Part shown: positions 1 to 7,339 of the stretch, piece by piece | Layout of the letters: each line of letters opens with the position of its first letter | Numbering within the stretch: the stretch's first letter is position 1 | Source: Bacillota bacterium | Lineage (GTDB): Bacteria > Bacillota > Clostridia > Acetivibrionales > DTU013 | Direction: 5' to 3' | Length of the DNA: 13,494 nt | Assembly: GCA_023411645.1 (NCBI GenBank) | Contig: JAEYON010000005.1 | Coordinates: 1 to 13,494, forward strand | Position numbers and translations under genes: made by a program | Notes under the pieces: model-generated | Database searches by the model: none | The model's input: only the letters and a program-made list of their open reading frames with translations | What the model was told of the DNA's origin: nothing

Positions 1-1
1 A

Positions 2-1969
2 GAGGTTAAATATGATGTAATAGTTGCAGTATCATCAGCAGAATCCGGTTCAGTGACAGGCGGAGGGAAATATACCGCAGGAACGAGTGCAACAGTTAAA
101 GCTACACCAAAAGCTGCCGCGTATAAATTTGATGGCTGGTATGCTGCAGGAGTCTTGAAGTCAGAAGCAGCAGAATATACTTTTACAGTAACAGAAAATA
201 TCACTTTGACAGCAGTGTTTTCAACAGAGCCCGGCATAGATGAAGATGATCTTAGGGCAGGTGAAGCCATTATCAGAGATTTCAAGAAAAGCCATGATGA
301 CTTCCAACGTGAGACTATAGGTAGTGTAAAAGGACTTGTTGAAGATACCCTGGATACATATGGAAATCCTGTGAGGTCATCAAAAAAATCCGATTCAATT
401 CAAAATGCTACCACATTCGCACAATGGTTCAAAAGTGTACCAGGCATAAACTATGGTATACAATATTCGATGCCTTTAGAGGAAAGAGCAGATGGGTACT
501 ATTATTTTGAGGATACAAGCTTCTTCCCCATTAATGAAATGGGCTTTGGAAATGATGGAAACAAAAATAATTATCATTTCACATTGGAATACAAAACCAT
601 ATTCAATTATGATTCCAATAAGAAGACCATTAAAGTAAAATCAGACGATGACCTTTGGATATTTATTAATGATATATTAGCAGTTGACTTGGGCGGAATT
701 CATGAGGCCAGTTATCAAACGATTACTATTCCGGATAAATGTTTTGTCGGAAAGAAAGATGGTGACGCCTGCACATTTAAGCTGTTCTTTGCTGAAAGGA
801 GAACGGACAATTCAGTACTGGCTTTCGGAGCCAATTTCCTGGCACCTTATGAAGAACCCAAAACATGGACACTGACTACCGACACAACCGGCGAAGGTAG
901 TGGTACGGTTACACCTGCTCCAGCCGACTCATATGCTGATAATGCAACTGTAGAGCTTACAGCTATACCTAATGATGATTCAATCTTTGTCGAATGGCTG
1001 GGCTATGATGATGATGATGTTATAAATGAAAACTCCATCATAGTTAAAATGGACAGTAACAAGACTATTACAGCAGTGTTTGCTCTTAAGAATGTTGAGC
1101 CTGAGCCTGAGCCTGAGAGCAGTATTGATATTGTAAAAACAGTAGATAAGCCAAACGCTTATGCAGGAGAAACTGTAAAATATACAGTAACTGTTACAAA
1201 TACCGGTGATACAACATTAGGGCCAGTCATTGTTTATGATGATCTGATAGATAAGAGTTGGGGACTTGCACCTCTGGATCCTTCAGAATCATCAGTAATT
1301 ACATATAACTATACGATACCTGCAGATAAAAAAGTGAATGAAACGATAAAAAATACGGCAACTGTATATGCCAATGAGTTCGATGAGCCTGCGTATCGAT
1401 TATTTGCAGAGGAGGATTCGGAGAGCGATATACTTTGGGAATACGACGGCAATGTAGCTGAGGAAGAATATGGCTTAGATTTTGGCTTAACAGAAACTGC
1501 GTCCGCCAATGTTAACGTTATTGCAAGACAAAGAGAAAGAGAAAGATCAAGTGTTACGACCTACACACTTCGTACGGCGGTTGAAGGTGAAGGAACCGTT
1601 TCACCGGCTCCCGGAGCAAGACAGTATTCCAGCGGCAGCACGGTACAATTGAGTGCTACACCGGCAGAGGGCTGGAAATTCGACGGCTGGCAGGGAGATG
1701 CAGTTAATGAAAGCAACGAGATCAGAATGAACGGTAATAAGAGTGTTACAGCGGTATTCAGCAAGATCGAGGAAGAATTAGAAGATGAACCCACACCCCA
1801 GGCACCGGCAACCGAACCTCAGGACAGTGTAATCGAGGAGGAGGAAATTCCGGCAGCTCCCGTGGATGAATTACCAAAGACAGGCGGAGTTCCGGCGGGC
1901 GTACTCTACGGCATTGGTGGATTATTGGCTGCCGCGGGCGCAATTATTAGAAGAAGGACGAAAAAGTAA
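2..1969 (+). CDS. LPxTG-anchored modular surface protein with InlB-type repeats and a fibro-slime domain (5' partial)
   Basis: The reading frame is open from the left edge, so the true start lies outside the window. The GTG at 53 is internal: the codons before it continue an InlB/Listeria-type B repeat. Visible modules, by base position: InlB-like repeat 1 (2-226, ending TAVFS); a fibro-slime/PA14-like domain (about 270-850) with the typical IRDFK start, GFGNDG and the SDDDLWIFIN...VDLGG core; InlB-like repeat 2 (866-1087); an acidic EPEPEPE linker; a DUF11-like beta-sandwich (about 1118-1410, IVKTVDKPNAYAGETVKYTV); InlB-like repeat 3 (1557-1770); an acidic Pro-rich stalk; then LPKTGG (1871-1888), a hydrophobic segment and the RRRTKK tail. 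This is a sortase sorting signal, so the protein should be covalently attached to the cell wall. The fibro-slime and InlB modules suggest adhesion or glycan contact, which is inference. The likely anchoring enzyme is the sortase at 2546-3301. Confidence 0.9.
   Translation, partial: EVKYDVIVAVSSAESGSVTGGGKYTAGTSATVKATPKAAAYKFDGWYAAGVLKSEAAEYTFTVTENITLTAVFSTEPGIDEDDLRAGEAIIRDFKKSHDDFQRETIGSVKGLVEDTLDTYGNPVRSSKKSDSIQNATTFAQWFKSVPGINYGIQYSMPLEERADGYYYFEDTSFFPINEMGFGNDGNKNNYHFTLEYKTIFNYDSNKKTIKVKSDDDLWIFINDILAVDLGGIHEASYQTITIPDKCFVGKKDGDACTFKLFFAERRTDNSVLAFGANFLAPYEEPKTWTLTTDTTGEGSGTVTPAPADSYADNATVELTAIPNDDSIFVEWLGYDDDDVINENSIIVKMDSNKTITAVFALKNVEPEPEPESSIDIVKTVDKPNAYAGETVKYTVTVTNTGDTTLGPVIVYDDLIDKSWGLAPLDPSESSVITYNYTIPADKKVNETIKNTATVYANEFDEPAYRLFAEEDSESDILWEYDGNVAEEEYGLDFGLTETASANVNVIARQRERERSSVTTYTLRTAVEGEGTVSPAPGARQYSSGSTVQLSATPAEGWKFDGWQGDAVNESNEIRMNGNKSVTAVFSKIEEELEDEPTPQAPATEPQDSVIEEEEIPAAPVDELPKTGGVPAGVLYGIGGLLAAAGAIIRRRTKK
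1097..1117 (+). repeat. Hexanucleotide tandem repeat (GAGCCT)3 plus GAG in a coding linker
   Basis: Three exact GAGCCT units followed by GAG encode the Glu-Pro linker between InlB-like repeat 2 and the DUF11-like domain of the surface protein. The unit is a multiple of three bases, so slippage would change linker length without a frameshift. Confidence 0.8.
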
Positions 1970-2016
1970 ACTTCATAAAAATGGATAATTTTAGCAAATA
2001 GATTTAAAAGTAATTG

Positions 2017-2045
2017 TTGCAAAATTTTAGCAATTCATATATAAT
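2017..2045 (+). promoter_or_regulatory. Predicted sigma-A-type promoter for the small LPATG protein, with an overlapping dyad
   Basis: A -35-like TTGCAA (2017-2022; 4 of 6 consensus bases) lies exactly 17 bases from a perfect -10 TATAAT (2040-2045), about 69 bases before the ATG at 2114. The -35 and spacer overlap a near-palindrome, TTGCAAAATTTTAGCAA (2017-2033), in which one extra A breaks the symmetry; it could be an operator. An 11-base copy of its right part (AATTTTAGCAA) also occurs at 1987-1997. The promoter call rests on spacing and the -10 box; the operator reading is speculative. Confidence 0.5.
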
Positions 2046-2113
2046 TATAAACATCTTATAAAGCTCGTTTAGAGTTGACAGTATTGGGGTAAAAACTGTA
2101 AGAGGTGATTGAT

Positions 2114-2458
2114 ATGAAGAAGCTTTTGAGTTTGATACTGGTTCTGATATTTGCGTTCACACTTGGGACTATAGCATATGCAGCAGAAGGCGATACTGAT
2201 ATTCCGGATTCTGAGGTACCGGCAGCTCCGGCTGAAAATGTGTTGGATGATACATACGAAGATCTGCAGGATGAGGATATCGCTGCAGGCGACCCTGATA
2301 CTTCGTTTGAAACCATCGACATTGGTGACGAAGAACCTCCAAAGGCCGATGTACTGCCAGCAACAGGTGGTATTCCAGCTGAAGCATTCTATGTTATAGG
2401 CGCATTATTCATCGTGGCAGCATTGATCCTTTTTAGAAAGAAAGCGTCTGCCAAGTAA
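2114..2458 (+). CDS. Small acidic LPATG cell-wall-anchored protein
   Basis: The product is 114 residues starting at the ATG at 2114, which sits 7-8 bases behind AGAGGTG. An in-frame GTG at 2105 lies inside that ribosome binding site and is unlikely to be the start. An N-terminal signal peptide (MKKLLSLILVLIFAF... with AYA as probable cleavage site near residue 24) is followed by only about 60 mostly acidic residues without a recognisable domain. The end is a full sorting signal: LPATGG (2354-2371), a hydrophobic stretch and FRKKASAK. The tail resembles that of the large surface protein upstream (LPxTGG-[VI]-PA, then IG and a basic end), and both carry a PAAP motif in the stalk, suggesting the same sortase handles both. 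A terminator follows directly. The function of the short mature domain is unknown; it could be a wall spacer or a partner of the large protein. Confidence 0.85.
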   Translation: MKKLLSLILVLIFAFTLGTIAYAAEGDTDIPDSEVPAAPAENVLDDTYEDLQDEDIAAGDPDTSFETIDIGDEEPPKADVLPATGGIPAEAFYVIGALFIVAALILFRKKASAK

Positions 2459-2477
2459 AAACGGACTGTAAACTTTG

Positions 2478-2516
2478 AAAAAAGGATTCCTGACTTAGTT
2501 CAGGCATCCTTTTTTT
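2478..2516 (+). terminator. Intrinsic terminator after the LPATG protein gene
   Basis: An A-rich stretch and GGAT-TCCTGA (2484-2493) pair with TCAGG-C-ATCC (2500-2509) around a short loop, followed by seven T residues (2510-2516). Flanking A and T runs extend the stem, so it may act in both orientations. It separates the LPATG gene from the sortase gene, which would then need its own promoter or read-through. Confidence 0.85.
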
Positions 2517-2545
2517 GTAACAGGTTCTATTAAGGGGAACAGAAT

Positions 2546-3301
2546 ATGAAAAAACTAGCGATCATTCTTATGATTATCGGTGCTCTGATTGCATTGAGCC
2601 CGGTGGTGGGACAATTGTATACGAAATACCAGGAAAACAAAATGATAGATGAGTGGATGAACAGTGTGGACGCAGGAGTACTTGATGAGTCAGTAGAACT
2701 GGATCCGGAAGAGGCCCTCTCTCAGCTTAGCGAGGCATTTTTGCCGGAGAGTACGGGACAGGGATCCGCGGAAGCAGCGACGACAGGTGAGAGCGGAGAT
2801 ACAACCGGTGAAGCTGCCGGAACGTCAGATGGGGCAAGCGCGCAGGAAGATAGAACCGACGGGGGAGCGTCGGCCGAGACATCGAAGCAGACAGTTCTTG
2901 GGATAATTCAGATCAAAAAGATCAAGGTTAAAGCTCCGGTGGTAGAAGGGGTCAAACCCTCCAATTTGAAGGCGGCTGTTGGGCATATTCCCGGAACAGC
3001 CGCCATTGGGCAGCCGGGTAACAGCGCACTGGCAGGACACAGGAGCTATACCTTCGGTAAATTTTTTAACAGACTGGACGAACTGGTTGTCGGGGATGAG
3101 ATTTTGATAAGTACGAAGAAAGAGGATTTGACCTACAAGGTATTCAAGATCCATGTAGTCACACCCGACGATGTTTCAGTTTTAAAAGGAAGCAAGGATG
3201 ATAATATAATTACGCTGATCACGTGTACACCCATTTATGTGGCATCTCACAGGCTTATTGTGGTGGCCAGACTGGAGAATAGAGTGTTGAAGGAGCCGTA
3301 G
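2546..3301 (+). CDS. Sortase, class D-like transpeptidase
   Basis: This 251-residue membrane-anchored cysteine transpeptidase would cleave LPxTG-type signals and join the surface protein to peptidoglycan. An N-terminal signal anchor (about residues 4-24) is followed by an unusual Gly/Ser/Thr/Ala/Glu-rich linker (about 68-113), then the sortase beta-barrel. The catalytic triad is visible: His165 in LAGHRSYTFGKFF, Cys227 in TLITCTP and Arg236 in SHRLIVVARL. There is no C-terminal membrane segment, and no DPF/DPW lid motif typical of pilin-type class C was seen, so class D is favoured over class C. The start is supported by AAGGGGA nine bases before the ATG. Two LPxTG substrates lie immediately upstream, though the terminator at 2478-2516 intervenes. 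Class assignment is from motif memory, without an alignment. Confidence 0.92.
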   Translation: MKKLAIILMIIGALIALSPVVGQLYTKYQENKMIDEWMNSVDAGVLDESVELDPEEALSQLSEAFLPESTGQGSAEAATTGESGDTTGEAAGTSDGASAQEDRTDGGASAETSKQTVLGIIQIKKIKVKAPVVEGVKPSNLKAAVGHIPGTAAIGQPGNSALAGHRSYTFGKFFNRLDELVVGDEILISTKKEDLTYKVFKIHVVTPDDVSVLKGSKDDNIITLITCTPIYVASHRLIVVARLENRVLKEP

Positions 3302-3310
3302 AAATGCAGG

Positions 3311-3336
3311 CAACTAATGCGCACAACTAATGCGCA
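3311..3336 (+). repeat. Perfect 13-bp tandem duplication upstream of alaS
   Basis: CAACTAATGCGCA occurs twice head to tail (3311-3323 and 3324-3336), and the next base also continues the pattern. Each copy ends in the palindrome TGCGCA. The two palindromes could pair with each other across seven bases, giving a 6-bp GC-rich hairpin. No T-run follows, so it is not a standard terminator. It lies between the sortase stop codon and the alaS promoter. Confidence 0.85.
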
Positions 3337-3372
3337 CCAGTCACAAGGCTGTACTTACAAGACAATCATTTC

Positions 3373-3399
3373 TTGACACACAATGGCATCTTATATAAT
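3373..3399 (+). promoter_or_regulatory. alaS: Predicted sigma-A-type promoter of alaS
   Basis: A perfect -35 TTGACA (3373-3378) is followed after 15 bases by a perfect -10 TATAAT (3394-3399). An alternative -10, TAATAT at 3396, would give 17-base spacing. The expected transcript start leaves a leader of only about 40-45 bases before the ATG at 3450. That is too short for a T-box, and no T-box antiterminator sequence was seen in the wider leader. Confidence 0.6.
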
Positions 3400-3449
3400 A
3401 TTGTATTTGTTGTACATTAAATATAACTTAGACTATTGAGGACAAAGCG

Positions 3450-6083
3450 ATGGATAAACTTGGATTAAATGAAATAAGAGAGCGTTATTTAAAGTTTTTT
3501 GAAAATAAGGAGCATCTAAGGCTGCCCAGCTTTTCGCTGGTGCCTCACAATGACCCAAGTATCCTGCTGATTAATGCGGGAATGACACCAATGAAGCCTT
3601 ATTTTACGGGGCTTGAGGTTCCGCCCCGTAATAGAGTGGCTACCTGCCAGAAGTGCATCAGGACTCCTGATATTGAGAATGTAGGCAAGACTGCAAGACA
3701 CGGCACTTTTTTTGAAATGCTTGGGAATTTTTCATTCGGAGATTATTTTAAGAAAGAAGCCATTCCTTGGGCATGGGAGTTCTTTACGGAGGATTTGAAA
3801 ATACCTGAGGACAGGCTTTATGTCTCTGTATATGAAGAAGATGATGAAGCGTATGATATATGGAATAAGGATGTTGGACTTACCCCTGACCGGATTGTTC
3901 GCATGGGCAAGGAGGATAACTTCTGGGAACATGGAACAGGTCCCTGCGGACCCTGCTCTGAGATATATTTTGACAGAGGTGCAGACAAGGGCTGTGGAAA
4001 GCCGGATTGTATGGTTGGCTGCGACTGTGACAGATATATCGAGATTTGGAATCTGGTGTTTACCCAGTTTAATAAGGAAGAGGACGGCAGCTATTCCAAG
4101 CTGAAGAAGAAAAACATTGATACGGGCATGGGCCTTGAGCGCCTTGCGACCGTTATGCAGGATGTCAACAACCTCTTTGAGGTTGACACCATTAGAAATA
4201 TTCTGGACTATGTCTGTAAAAAGGCTGGCGTTCAGTATGGAAGTGAATATGATGTTTCGCTTAGGGTAATTACAGACCATATCAGAAGCACAACGATGAT
4301 GGTTTCAGACGGTATCCTGCCCTCTAACGAGGCAAGGGGTTATGTGCTCAGAAGATTGCTCAGAAGGGCGGCTCGCCATGGCAGGCTGATCGGTATTGAA
4401 GGTGCCTTCCTGTATGATGTGGCGAAGGTAGTTATCCGGGAATCCAAAGAGGCTTATCCCGAACTCGCTGAAAAGGCCGACTACATCTGCAAGGTGATCA
4501 GGATCGAGGAAGAACGCTTTGCGGTTACAATCGATCAGGGATTGATTATTCTTAATGACTTTATCGCAGAGGTGAAGGCTGCAAACGGCAGGGAGCTGCC
4601 GGGAAGTATGGTCTTCAAGCTGCACGATACCTATGGATTTCCACTGGACCTGACTCGGGAAATTGCGCAGGAAGCAGGACTTGGGATTGATGAGAACGGA
4701 TTCAGGGCAGAGATGAATGAACAGAAAAAAAAGGCGCGAGAGGCGCTCAAGAACAAGGTGTCTTCGGCATGGGGACAGGATATGACGGCAGGGTTGGATA
4801 AGAGCCTGAAGACGGAGTTTACAGGGTATGAATGCTTTGAGAATAAAGCGAACATTTTATATATTATTTCAGACGGTAATCAGGTAGAAAATGCCCAACA
4901 AGGGGATGAAGTAACAATAATTCTGGACAAAACACCTTTTTATGCAGAGAGCGGAGGACAGGTGGCGGATACCGGCGTCATACGCACCGAAACCGGCCTG
5001 GTAAAGGTGACCGACTGCCGAAAGACTGCTGAAGGTCTGTTCCTGCACCTCGGCACGGTAGAGGAAGGCATTATAGAGAAGGGCGCCGCAGCGACAGCCT
5101 CCATCGACGCTGATAGAAGAATGGCTACTGCCAGAAACCACACTACCACTCATCTGCTGCAAAAGGCTCTCAGAGATATCCTTGGGGATCATGTTACACA
5201 GGCCGGTTCCTATGTGGATCCTGAGAGGCTGCGCTTTGACTTCCATCATTTCTCTGCTATGACTAGGGAAGAGTTGAAACAGGTGGAACGGGAAGTAAAC
5301 AACAAAATCCTGCAGGATTTGACTGTCAATATACGCGAGATGCCGGTTGATGAGGCAAAGAAGGAAGGAGCGTTGGCTCTCTTCGGAGAAAAATACGGCA
5401 GCCTCGTACGTGTTGTAAAGACAGGTGATTACAGCACAGAGCTTTGTGGAGGAACGCACCTGAAGCACACCGCGCAGGCCGGTTTGATTAAGATACTCGG
5501 TGAAAGCGGAGTAGCTGCCGGCGTCAGAAGGATTGAGGCGCTGACCGGCCACAGTGCGATAGCATATTTTAATGAGAAGGAAGAACAGTTCAATGACGTT
5601 GCAAGCGCAGTGAAGGCCGCTCCACAGGACACCCTCAGAAAGGTTGAGACGATTAGTACCGAGCTGAAAGCAGCATTGAAGGAGATAGAGCAGTTAAAGG
5701 ATAAGCTGGTCAGCGGTTCCTTTGAAGAGGTACTTGACAAGGCAGCGGACATCAATGGCGTTAAGGTCGTTACTGCCCGTTTTGATCAACTGGATATGGA
5801 AGCTCTTCGTAATACCTGCGAGACTCTCCGTAGCAAGCTAGGTTCAGGTGTTGTGGTTCTAGCTTCAGCTTTTGGAGGAAAAGTCAGCTTTGTTGCAATG
5901 GCAACTAAGGATGCAATTGATCGCGGGGCTCATTGCGGCAATATTATTCGTGAGGCCGCAAAGGCCGCAGGTGGCGGAGGAGGCGGACGCCCCGACATGG
6001 CTCAGGCCGGCGGCAAGGATGCGGAAAAAATCGGCGAAGCGCTTAAATTCGCACTTGAAGCAATCAGGACACAGGTAAAATAA
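3450..6083 (+). CDS. alaS: Alanine--tRNA ligase (class II)
   Basis: This cytoplasmic enzyme charges tRNA-Ala with alanine and edits mischarged Ser/Gly. It is 877 residues, essentially the E. coli length. The N-terminal class II core is plain (RERYLKFF, LVPHNDPSILLINAGMTPMK, motif 2 around RTPDIENVG.TARHGTFFEMLGNFSFGDYF). A Cys-rich insert (GCGKPDCMVGCDCDRYIEIW), common in clostridial enzymes, is present. The editing domain keeps all four metal ligands: H564 and H568 in HTTTH, C666 and H670 in CGGTH. The C-Ala region ends with GGGGGGRPDMAQAGGKD and seems complete. Ribosome binding is by GAGGAC before the ATG. It appears to have its own promoter and is followed by the HIT gene after 105 bases, possibly on the same transcript. 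Nothing in it looks damaged. Confidence 0.98.
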   Translation: MDKLGLNEIRERYLKFFENKEHLRLPSFSLVPHNDPSILLINAGMTPMKPYFTGLEVPPRNRVATCQKCIRTPDIENVGKTARHGTFFEMLGNFSFGDYFKKEAIPWAWEFFTEDLKIPEDRLYVSVYEEDDEAYDIWNKDVGLTPDRIVRMGKEDNFWEHGTGPCGPCSEIYFDRGADKGCGKPDCMVGCDCDRYIEIWNLVFTQFNKEEDGSYSKLKKKNIDTGMGLERLATVMQDVNNLFEVDTIRNILDYVCKKAGVQYGSEYDVSLRVITDHIRSTTMMVSDGILPSNEARGYVLRRLLRRAARHGRLIGIEGAFLYDVAKVVIRESKEAYPELAEKADYICKVIRIEEERFAVTIDQGLIILNDFIAEVKAANGRELPGSMVFKLHDTYGFPLDLTREIAQEAGLGIDENGFRAEMNEQKKKAREALKNKVSSAWGQDMTAGLDKSLKTEFTGYECFENKANILYIISDGNQVENAQQGDEVTIILDKTPFYAESGGQVADTGVIRTETGLVKVTDCRKTAEGLFLHLGTVEEGIIEKGAAATASIDADRRMATARNHTTTHLLQKALRDILGDHVTQAGSYVDPERLRFDFHHFSAMTREELKQVEREVNNKILQDLTVNIREMPVDEAKKEGALALFGEKYGSLVRVVKTGDYSTELCGGTHLKHTAQAGLIKILGESGVAAGVRRIEALTGHSAIAYFNEKEEQFNDVASAVKAAPQDTLRKVETISTELKAALKEIEQLKDKLVSGSFEEVLDKAADINGVKVVTARFDQLDMEALRNTCETLRSKLGSGVVVLASAFGGKVSFVAMATKDAIDRGAHCGNIIREAAKAAGGGGGGRPDMAQAGGKDAEKIGEALKFALEAIRTQVK

Positions 6084-6188
6084 GCAGTGCACAGACCAAG
6101 ATATCAGACATAGGCTAAATATTCGAAGCTCAAAGCAAATGAACAGAACACAGATTATTTATACAGAGCAAAGAAGGAAGGTCTTGTT

Positions 6189-6533
6189 ATGGACAATTGT
6201 ATATTTTGCAAAATAATTGACAGAATGATCCCGTCCTCAATCGTATATGAGGATGATAATGTTCTTGCGTTCAAGGACATAAATCCCGTTGCTCCGGTAC
6301 ATGTGGTCATCGTACCGAAGCAGCATATCGCGAATGTGAATGAGCTTACGCCGGAGAATGCACCGGTGCTGGGTAAAATCCATCTTGCGGCAAAAAAGAT
6401 CGCAGAGAATGCGGGTATAGCAGACAAGGGATATCGCCTGATCAACAACTGCGGCGCAGATGCCGGACAAACGGTATTTCATTTACATTATCACTTAATA
6501 GGCGGTATAAAGCTGGGAGCTAAAATCATATAA
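6189..6533 (+). CDS. HIT-family nucleotide-binding hydrolase (HinT-like)
   Basis: A 114-residue histidine-triad protein, expected to hydrolyse purine nucleoside phosphoramidates or related adenylates in the cytoplasm. The signature HLHYHLIGG gives the triad H98, H100 and H102, preceded by the usual GQTVF. C4, C7 (CIFCKI) and H46 (PKQHIANV) fit the zinc site of HinT-like proteins, and the length is normal. The start ATG follows AGAAGGAAGG. It sits 105 bases after alaS on the same strand without a clear terminator between. HinT proteins are known to act on aminoacyl-adenylates, so pairing with a tRNA synthetase may be meaningful, though that is inference. Confidence 0.95.
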   Translation: MDNCIFCKIIDRMIPSSIVYEDDNVLAFKDINPVAPVHVVIVPKQHIANVNELTPENAPVLGKIHLAAKKIAENAGIADKGYRLINNCGADAGQTVFHLHYHLIGGIKLGAKII

Positions 6534-6550
6534 AACAAGGCATAAAAATC

Positions 6551-6590
6551 ACGCATAATACATATCAATAGTGGATTATGCGTTTATTTT
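6551..6590 (+). terminator. Probable weak intrinsic terminator after the HIT gene
   Basis: ACGCATAAT (6551-6559) pairs perfectly with ATTATGCGT (6575-6583) across a 15-base loop and is followed by the T-rich TTATTTT. The large loop and interrupted T-run make it weaker than the terminator at 2478-2516. It separates alaS-HIT from the capsule-type operon. Confidence 0.5.
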
Positions 6591-6616
6591 GCGATACAAT
6601 GTAATTAATAGTAAAA

Positions 6617-6622
6617 TATAAT
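6617..6622 (+). promoter_or_regulatory. Possible -10 element for the capsule-regulator operon
   Basis: A perfect TATAAT lies 24 bases before the ATG at 6647, behind the weak terminator at 6551-6590. No convincing -35 was found at 16-18 bases upstream; the TTGCGA at 6589 is 22 bases away. A promoter is expected here from context, but only the -10 can be seen. Confidence 0.3.
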
Positions 6623-6646
6623 ATATTCGGTAAAAAGGGGTTTCAA

Positions 6647-7339
6647 ATGGAAATTAAGAAATACATCGACATCCTCATGAAAAGGCTTTGGCTTATCATA
6701 GCCCTTCCAGTTATTGTGGGACTGATATCAATGTATGTAAATCTATTTGTGTTTGTTCCAACATACGAGGCTGTCACCACTTTACTTATCACAGGTCTGT
6801 CAACGAGTACGGCTGAAACGGCAACAAGTATGAGATTTGAGGACATCATTGCAGGACAATCCCTTATCAGCGAGTATTCTGCTATTATTAACAGTAAGCG
6901 GGTGACAGGAGCGGTAGTTCGGGAGTTAAATGATCCGAATATCACAGAACAAGACATTAGTAAAATGATTTCAATTAACTCTGTAGATGATACAAGGATT
7001 ATTGCCATATCCATTATACATCTGGATCCCTCAGAGGCAGCCAGGATTGCAGATATTGTGGCAAAGGTATTCTCCGACGAGATTGTTGAGTTGTATAAGA
7101 TTGAAAATGTTGACATTATCGATAAGGCGGAAGTACCCGAATTTCCCGTCGCACCTGAGAAATCGAAGAATATAGCATTGTCGGTATTTGCTGCATTTGC
7201 TTTTGCAGTTGGCATCATATTATTATTAGATTTTCTGAACACAAAAATAAAGACATCTGAGGATGTGGAGACACATCTTGGACTTAACGTCATTGGCTCA
7301 ATACCGGTTAATTCTTTGAGTAAGGGGAGAATCAAATGA
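6647..7339 (+). CDS. Wzz/CpsC-like chain-length determinant and kinase activator
   Basis: A 230-residue membrane protein of the polysaccharide co-polymerase family (CpsC/CapA/YwqC type). It anchors and activates the cognate tyrosine kinase and influences exopolysaccharide chain length. The first membrane segment is at about residues 14-36, then an extracytoplasmic Wzz domain, then the family's Pro-rich motif (PEFPVAP, about 164-170) just before the second membrane segment (about 175-195). A short cytoplasmic tail ending SLSKGRIK should contact the kinase. The start follows AAAAAGGGG. Its stop codon overlaps the kinase start (ATGA), indicating translational coupling. The separate kinase gene is the usual Gram-positive arrangement. 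Confidence 0.9.
   Translation: MEIKKYIDILMKRLWLIIALPVIVGLISMYVNLFVFVPTYEAVTTLLITGLSTSTAETATSMRFEDIIAGQSLISEYSAIINSKRVTGAVVRELNDPNITEQDISKMISINSVDDTRIIAISIIHLDPSEAARIADIVAKVFSDEIVELYKIENVDIIDKAEVPEFPVAPEKSKNIALSVFAAFAFAVGIILLLDFLNTKIKTSEDVETHLGLNVIGSIPVNSLSKGRIK

Noticed and set aside
53..55. GTG as the start of the large surface protein
   Set aside because: The frame is open to the left edge, and the preceding codons continue the InlB-like repeat, so this is an internal Val codon.
2075..2080. Perfect TTGACA just upstream of the small LPATG gene
   Set aside because: No -10 element exists at 16-18 bases downstream, where the ribosome binding site already begins; the promoter at 2017-2045 is better.
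3732..4280. 182-codon minus-strand frame opposite the alaS catalytic core
   Set aside because: Same reason: complete overlap with conserved alaS motifs and no independent support.
4869..5552. 227-codon open frame opposite alaS
   Set aside because: It sits fully inside alaS on the other strand, with no family motif or initiation signal; the alaS frame is certain here.
6643..7335. 230-codon open frame on the minus strand mirroring the Wzz-like gene
   Set aside because: It lies entirely opposite a well-supported membrane protein gene, has no ribosome binding site of note, and its translation shows no recognisable domain; it is a codon-bias shadow.
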